A stretch of 64,000 bases of DNA from contig NC_079879.1 of NCBI RefSeq assembly GCF_029227915.1, positions 25,610,501 to 25,674,500 of the forward strand. The letters run 5' to 3'. Position 1 is the stretch's first letter. Every line of letters starts with the position of its first letter. Below are positions 58,601 through 64,000 of the stretch, one piece after another. Both the position numbers and the translations under genes were made by a program. The notes below the pieces were generated by a model. It was not told where the DNA came from. It saw only the letters and a list, made by a program, of their open reading frames with translations, and ran no database searches. This DNA is from Hydractinia symbiolongicarpus (lineage: Eukaryota > Cnidaria > Hydrozoa > Anthoathecata > Hydractiniidae).

Positions 58601-61192
58601 AATGGTAACATAGTTTCGTCAAAAAATTCCTTTTGTTGTGTATTGTCTTGAAAAACGTGTGTAAATGAAAACTCATAGCTTTGGTTAGACAAGCCACGAG
58701 TACTTGATTTGAAAGAGAATGAGTCTGTTGGAGCATGAAGCTCGACTGATTCATAGTTTTTCGACTTGATGCAACCTATAAATCACAAAACAATTATATA
58801 ATTAACAAGAAACCTTGATGGTTTGAAACACTCGTCGTTTCTGTATATGTGCATGTTAATGAGTATTCTATTACTTATATTTTGCGAAATAGTGACAAAA
58901 TTTGCTAAATGGACATATAGCTTTACGGCCGTAGTTCAGCGGGCGCGGGTTCAACTACCAAGTGAAAAGTTTTGTTCATCGGACGGACGATCATATATAT
59001 TGCGCAATATCCTCAGATTGCTCAGAGCGCGCGTTCAAATACCCATGAACCGGCTTCGCAGCTGTGCGGTTCGTTAAGCACGGTCTCACATCTCCGTAAC
59101 ACGTGACTATCCACACATAACTGTCTCACACTACGTTTCCCCGAGGCGACTATCCATACATCACCGCTGTCTTCGTGCTACACTTTCCTAAGGCTGAGAA
59201 CGTTTCAATGCGTTGTTTTCACGACACATCGTGATCGAGATTTTCGAAAGAAAAATGATTTCAGAAATTTCAAAACAAAATGCGCATACCCGAAACTTTC
59301 TCACACCAATGTGTCATGGATTAGGCAATAGAAATAATTAAGCGAGTAACTTATTGCATCAACCAATCACAAGACTTGAAAACTTATCCGCGTAGAAAGA
59401 TTTACCCATGGTTTCACAAATCGATTATAAATTTCATGATTAGTACGCAAATAATTTTGAGTCATAAATATTGTTTCGAATAATGCATTAATACATAAAA
59501 AATTAATACAAACATTGTTCCGCTGACGTTTTCACGAAGTAGCAACCTGCTCCACAAGATTGTTCTATAACATTCTGCATGTCAATCGTATATGTCCCAG
59601 CATAGAACGTAATGCGTTTTCTTTCTATTATAAGATTAGGCAAGTCTGCATGTGAGTCGTATATGTCCCAGCATAAACATGATCAAGGATAGCACCAGCT
59701 AGATGAGTAGGTCCTGGTACAATTTGTGTATAATCATTCATGATATCTGCTAATTCTGGCTGGTCAGCTTGGGCATTTATATTGAAATCTTCAAGTATAA
59801 CATGTATGTCAGAACTTGCAATTTTCCTTGACAGCATGTTGTAAAATGTCTGCAGATGACTGTTAACTTTTCTGTAAATAACCATGACATTAAGAACATC
59901 AAATGAAAAGGACGGTTTGCGAAGTGAAACAGAACTGACCCCAGGATTATCATGAACATTATGAACCAATATATGCTTTCGAAAACACAATGAACTGTTT
60001 CTGAATTCATTTGTCCATGAGCTAAGAAGTAATGTTCATCACCCAAAAGAGCTGACGTAATACTCAGGAAACTTATAGCAATTTGAAAACGATCAATATT
60101 GATGTTGGTAACTCATAACATGCCAAGGGTCTGTTGAAATTTGACTGCTTAAAATTAGCATCACCATGTTCTAAGATGTTATCTAAATCAAATGACTAAA
60201 TCAAATGATATTCAAAAAGAAATTCTTTTGAGTTGGGACCAACATATAGCTAGAAGAGCATTGCACATACACTGAATACCAGCAGTTTCACCAAACTTTT
60301 TGTCGCCTTGATTAAATGACCCATTAACTGATTTAATATGGTAAGCCGGACCTGGATTAGATTCAATATCCCCGCACAAAAATAATAGAAGTTTGTGCAA
60401 GAAAGAAGATATCGTAAAAACATGGCAGAAAAACATAATTAGCTAGTTACATGAAATAAAATAATACACTAAGGCAATGGATTGATGAATAATATTCAGC
60501 ACGACGTACCTTGGTACTTAAAGCAGCTTCCCCAGGTATTGAAAGTCTTCTCGATCTAGCAGTTTTAAATTTCAGTGATTGAAGGTAGACTTTGCAGAAC
60601 AACAACACACTAGGCACACTTTGTACAACAACAGTAGGTCTAGCAAGATAGCAGATTGCAATAAAGCAAGATAAATATTCCAGCGATACTTTATTTATAT
60701 TCCGCTACTATTTTTTAAAAGAACTTAGTAGAAATGTGAAAACACAGCTAAGAGTGCCTTGATTCTCAGCGGGCAGTGCGCATGCTTTACTTCAGCGGTA
60801 GCAATGCATAAACGACTGGTCTGTTGTTTGCAAAATACGGGTTAAGACACGCACAACGTGATAAGAAGTGGGAAATAGGGTCGCGGAAAAAAAGAAAAAT
60901 TATGGTGCGGGGGAGCAGGTAAGTTACGATATTCGGTCAGATCGCATGTCACTTTTGGTCGCACAAGCCGAAACCAATACACTCCTGTCCTCCAGGACGA
61001 GTGTAATAAAGGATAAAATAACAAAGAAAAAAATTAAACAAAATTATTAAAAATTACCTTGATTTTCTTTAGCACTTATCTCTTTGGCAGTAAAAGGCCT
61101 AATTCTTAAAAATACTTTCATAGGCTCCTTTCTTTGACGTATGTTAGGTATTTCTTTTTCGCCATTTGTGCTTTCACCTTCATCATCAGAAG
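43611..61192 (-). CDS. KIF20B: Kinesin-6, KIF20B-like, with two alternative C-terminal ends (first coding exon not found)
   Basis: Common exons: 61058-61192, 58534-58775, 57080-57283, 56427-56556, 54974-55192, 54847-54890, 54532-54599, 54143-54214, 53828-53974, 53553-53718, 52626-52787, 52253-52392, 51996-52164, 51300-51560, 51044-51173, 49059-50356, 48414-48578, 47948-48020, 47450-47731, 46766-47187, 46359-46391, 46240-46268, 46011-46038, 45637-45682. Every junction agrees in phase. The motor (first ~475 residues) shows [25 protein letters not shown] (P-loop), [31 protein letters not shown] (switch I), VDLAGSERY (switch II) and [16 protein letters not shown]. About 980 residues of coiled coil follow. 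Tail B (44143-44228, 43611-43694) is basic: [17 protein letters not shown] ... [12 protein letters not shown], like the KIF20B end. Tail A is 45278-45402 plus 44686-44970. Totals about 1611 or 1691 residues (human KIF20B about 1820). Role: mitotic spindle midzone and cytokinesis. Confidence 0.93.
43905..43970. repeat. Small fold-back in the kinesin tail B intron
   Basis: CCGTGGTTGTGACGTCATGG is imperfectly mirrored by CCATGCAAACAACCGAGG about 15 bp later; a ~65-bp hairpin between exons 43694 and 44143. Confidence 0.55.
44686..45402 (-). CDS. Alternative kinesin tail A: compact C-terminal domain, perhaps Tudor/SH3-like
   Basis: Two exons (45278-45402, 44686-44970) with no ATG of their own near the start; they follow the exon at 45637 in phase. 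The first is acidic ([20 protein letters not shown]). The second is [53 protein letters not shown] and then a helix-rich end [19 protein letters not shown]. The pattern 'function as a barrier/exchange surface' cannot be read from sequence. The Gly-Asn-Phe-Val ... IGKV ... W-rich layout resembles small beta-barrel reader folds seen at the ends of some invertebrate proteins (inference). It may be an alternative terminus or a domain captured by the gene. Confidence 0.7.
46469..46532. repeat. ~36-bp tandem duplication in a kinesin intron
   Basis: TGGTTAATGACGCCATCTGA occurs twice head to tail, each followed by AAAACYTACAC-like text. Confidence 0.8.
55479..55596 (+). mobile_element. Decayed short Helitron in a kinesin intron
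   Basis: It begins TCTATATTATAATACCCGTA after an A, the same start as the pair at 33240. The 3' end keeps a worn hairpin (CCGGTTGATTTTTCAACAGG) and a corrupted CTAG (CACTGAG). Older than the dimer. Confidence 0.75.
58920..59060 (+). repeat. tRNA-like box motifs, possibly a worn SINE
   Basis: GGCCGTAGTTCAGCGGGCGC runs straight into GGGTTCAACTACC (B-box-like). Seventy bases on, GATTGCTCAGAGCGCGCGTT runs into CAAATACCC. The two half-tRNA-like patches are in tandem, without a foldable cloverleaf. GC-rich compared with the surrounding intron. Confidence 0.4.
59628..60436 (-). pseudogene. Decayed transposon polyprotein: 2A-like motif, cysteine-protease motif, endonuclease domain
   Basis: The upper frame (60436-60212) contains [17 protein letters not shown], fitting the 2A-like pattern GDxExNPGP. 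Then [20 protein letters not shown] has the GxQCxxN look of a cysteine protease active site, and the continuation in a shifted frame reads [13 protein letters not shown]. The lower frame (59990-59628) has [11 protein letters not shown] and [15 protein letters not shown], the C-terminal part of an endonuclease/exonuclease/phosphatase domain. Stops and at least two frame changes separate the parts. No reverse transcriptase or helicase is present. It could come from a non-LTR retrotransposon or a Helentron-type element, both of which can carry such endonucleases. Confidence 0.72.
60437..61057. other. Kinesin intron, flank of the decayed transposon
   Basis: Short overlapping frames at 60842-61050 without domains. 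Possibly the 5' end of the decayed element. Confidence 0.35.
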
Positions 61193-62019
61193 CTAATAAA
61201 TATACAAAAATAAATAAAACAAATTATATAACAAAAAAACAAAAACAATGTTCTTATTATTGACCTCAATCAATATGGAATCAAAAGTTTTATTTGTAGT
61301 ACAAAGAATTGTTTTCAAAAACTAGTTGCGCAAATGAGGAATTTAAAGAAGATTTCAACGGTTAAAAAATTGCCTTAAGAGAATTAATTTTTTCGAGAAT
61401 TAATTTTCGTGAGGTTGACATGTCCTAATACTTTGCAAGTATTAAATTTGGTGATGATGACATGTTTCCAATTTATTCGGGGTTTGAGACATAAATTTAA
61501 GGTTTAGATTTACATATAAATTATATGTATATATTAGGTAAATAAAACAAAAAATATATATATAAAGTTTTAAAAAAAGAAAAAAGAAATTAAATTCTAC
61601 AGGAAATTTTTTTTCAAAGAATCCATTCTTAAATGCTATTAAATTTTACGTTTTTTAAAAAGCAATTCAAAATTCAAAATCAGGCCCACTAGTGGCATAA
61701 GCCTAATTTTCACGCCTGCTGTTTCGTTGTGCCTACTTTTGTCACAAACTAATATGGTGAAAAACAACTGTTTAAGCCTGGTTCCTACTGGTCACATAAA
61801 CATAAATATTGGCACAAGCATGAGAAAATACCTGTGTTAACATTGGCTACATAAGCATAAAAACTATTAATGTAAATGACACAAGATATCAAACTTCTTG
61901 ATATTCTGATGTCAGGATTTCAGCATATTTTTTTGCAGGGGGAACCAAAAAAACATAAACATAATCATTTTTTTCACAAAACCTTTAAGAACTTTAGCTA
62001 ATGGTTAAATGATTGGAAC
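61193..62019. other. Kinesin 5' side: presumed first intron or 5' UTR
   Basis: The exon at 61058-61192 needs a preceding exon ending in phase 1. I could not identify it here or further right. Confidence 0.4.
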
Positions 62020-62195
62020 TGTATATTCGTACGCACTTTAATATGACACAAAGTGCGTATTAATAGTGCGTAGCGCTATTCATACGTAGAAAAAAGGAAA
62101 AAGAATCCTAACCCTAACCCTAAAGCACTTTACGTACGAATAGCAGATGAACATATACATACGCAAAAATGGGCAAAAGTGCGTACGAATATACA
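62020..62195. mobile_element. 176-bp palindromic MITE with telomere-like loop
   Basis: A perfect 20-bp inverted repeat: TGTATATTCGTACGCACTTT at 62020-62039 and its complement at 62176-62195. A TA target duplication can be read if the ends are taken as TATTCG...CGAATA. The inside repeats GTGCGTA/TACGCAC words several times and holds CCTAACCCTAACCCTAAAG (62109-62127), nearly three TTAGGG units. Confidence 0.78.
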
Positions 62196-63618
62196 CTACG
62201 TAAATGATTTTACATGCATCCGTGTGTGTATATCTATGAAAATTGCCATGAAATATTTAACTTAAAATAAAAAAATATTTAACCAATTTTTAAAAAATGT
62301 TCTGACTAATGCATTTCTTTTCTTAATACTATATGTTTTTTACTTTTTTCATGCCATAACAATGCTTAAAAAAAAAAAAATGTCCTCTCTCTCGTCTTCT
62401 GCTAAATGTTATGTTTATGTTAGATGGGACAGTATTATGCTTATGCTTATTTTTTAAGGCATATATAGCTATATTTATGTATTCATGTACTACTCATGCA
62501 TGTCTTTTATGCTTATGCTTAGGTCACAGTCTGAAACAGGCTTTAGAATTTACATAATTCTTATATATCAGGAAAACAAATGAAAAATTATGGGTTAGAT
62601 AAACACTTTAAACCAGAAAATTAAGGGTATAATTTCACACGTATGGGATAAGAGGCTAGGGTAAGGTGTTAGGTAACTTACTAAAGTCGGAAATGTGCTA
62701 ATAAGCGTTATGCGTATGATAAAAAAACATTTAAAATATTCTTGGCTTGTCCTACGCTACGAGAAATCATTCACGTTATTAAAAGATAGGGGATTGAAGG
62801 AGTAATGGAACGATTGTGACCCCCAAATTTCGTGGCCAGATGTTTTAAACTTCTCTACTGGCCATTAGGTGAGCTTAAAAAAGAAAGGGAATGAAGAAAG
62901 GGAGAAAGAGAGAGGGATCATTAGGCTGTTGGCCAGTGATGGTTGTGAGGGTTTTTAAAGGTAAAACAGACTAAAAAATGTTGAAACGAGACAAATACTA
63001 TGGGTTGGCAACGTACCGGAAAATAACTTTTTCGCCAAAGTATCCATGACTGCGACCTACCATTGATTTAGATGTTAGAGCAGTAAACTTTTCCCACCAA
63101 AATATTGCTGTTTTTAAACTAAATTTAAACGGACGCAATATTGAAGATTTTGGCGCTTTTGTGCTGGCCGCATTTGCGTATAATAAAGAAAATTTATACA
63201 ACATCTAATTTGTTTAGGTAAGTGCGGCAGACCTTCGCGGTCGTTGCGAAGTTCACATTGACATGCGGTCCAGTTTATATATTTTACATCGACCGTGTTG
63301 TCGATGTTATCGTCTGCATTATCAAAATAGAGAGGAATGCCTCGCTTTGTTGATATTCGACTCTGCTGCTCGTCGGCGAATATCACAAGCTCGACTGAAT
63401 TATTACGGATATTCAATTTTACCTTATTTGCTTAATTTGTTCAGTGATCACTGCTGCTGTCTTTTTTTTCCTAATCTGCTTGGAGGTGCCGAAGGATATG
63501 CGCCCGGAGTTCGTCTAAAGGACGGGAAAATAAAACACAAATTGCGAAAAATAATTTGTTAGCCAAAATATTTTTACAGATGCACCTTTCGAAACAGACG
63601 CGTTGGTTAAAAAAAACA
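62196..63618. other. Non-coding, or unrecognised 5' exon region of the kinesin
   Basis: Overlapping frames on both strands at 62998-63562 are somewhat GC-richer and open for 60-100 codons, but show no domain and do not supply the phase-1 exon the kinesin needs. Left uncalled. Confidence 0.35.
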
Positions 63619-63725
63619 ACAATTATCTTCATCCCCAAGGTTTCTTGCCTAGAGCCATTGTCAAGAGGCGGCTGCCAAGTGTATTATAAAGGCTTGATGC
63701 CCTGGGAATGAAGGTGGACAATATT
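63619..63725. mobile_element. 91-bp MITE, GTCCCCAGG family
   Basis: Core 63627-63717. Left end CTTCATCCCCAAGGTTTCTT, right end inverted CCACCTTCATTCCCAGGGCA. The flanks ACAATTAT and ACAATATT look like a worn 8-bp duplication. Confidence 0.65.
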
Positions 63726-64000
63726 ACCAATACCGTTTGCGTAAATATTACGTCAAAATAAATCGGTACTAGAAATACAAGAAATCAAAAAACAATTTGG
63801 GAACAAGAGAATATCAAGTTTGCACACGAGTATTTTTCGATAAAAATCGTCACTTTTGTTTTCTTCAGTACTTTTCTATGTACACGGTAAAAAAAACACT
63901 TAAAAAACACCAGAGTTTGTTTTTACGTGAGTATTCTAATACACAGGTAAAATCTTCGTCATTCTACATGCATTCTGCAACCTGTCAAGAATTACGTAGA

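Noticed and set aside
62109-62127. Interstitial telomere or chromosome-end fusion
   Set aside because: Fewer than three hexamers, inside a MITE; too short to claim.
63114-63416. First coding exon of the kinesin
   Set aside because: The frame shows no kinesin-6 leader and I found no donor giving the needed phase 1.

Overview
The window is AT-rich metazoan nuclear DNA. It has GT-AG introns, mostly short, and animal-specific gene families (frizzled, kinesin-6, lebercilin, RWDD1, MARCHF6-like, C2H2 zinc finger). The AT bias, the single-exon frizzled gene and the dense, diverse DNA transposons, Helitrons and tRNA-derived SINEs suggest an early-branching invertebrate, most likely a cnidarian and perhaps a hydrozoan. 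That taxonomic call is inference.

Layout. The far left edge holds a RING-CH exon of a MARCHF6-like ubiquitin ligase (minus strand, running off the window). Positions 1-6.5 kb are otherwise repeats: a MITE with terminal inverted repeats (1483-2013), a tiny palindromic MITE with a 10-bp target duplication, a decayed Mutator-type transposase and a ~30-bp minisatellite. RWDD1 (plus, 5 exons, 7150-10332) and LCA5/lebercilin (minus, 4 coding exons, 11669-16356) are convergent. Positions 16.8-20.4 kb hold three tRNA-derived SINEs, a small acidic two-exon gene of unknown function (18643-19088) and an AAGACGTCTT repeat array split by one SINE. Positions 21266-26379 hold an apparently complete Mutator-like element: perfect 34-bp TIRs, a perfect 9-bp target duplication, and one 12-exon gene with DDE transposase, SWIM finger, Ulp1/C48 protease and PHD finger. 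A chromo-like plus 15-finger C2H2 protein follows (29010-32029, plus). Then comes a repeat-rich gap with a head-to-tail pair of short non-autonomous Helitrons, and a single-exon frizzled receptor (37372-39669, minus).

The right third is one kinesin-6 (KIF20B-like) gene on the minus strand. At least 26 coding exons could be joined in frame from 61192 leftward. Its first coding exon was not found. Its 3' end is unusual: the same upstream exon joins in phase to two different terminal exon pairs. One encodes a basic KIF20B-like tail; the other encodes a compact domain, perhaps Tudor/SH3-like, that I do not associate with kinesins. Its introns hold a decayed Helitron, a SINE-like patch, and a decayed polyprotein fragment with a 2A-like motif, a cysteine-protease motif and an endonuclease domain. 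The last kilobases hold palindromic MITEs.

The host genes are unrelated housekeeping, ciliary, signalling and mitotic genes; nothing suggests they act as a unit. The most unusual content is the two-ended kinesin, the intact Mutator element, the Helitron dimer and the MITE family with 8-10 bp target duplications. All splice sites were placed by eye from GT/AG signals, phase and protein similarity, without transcripts.
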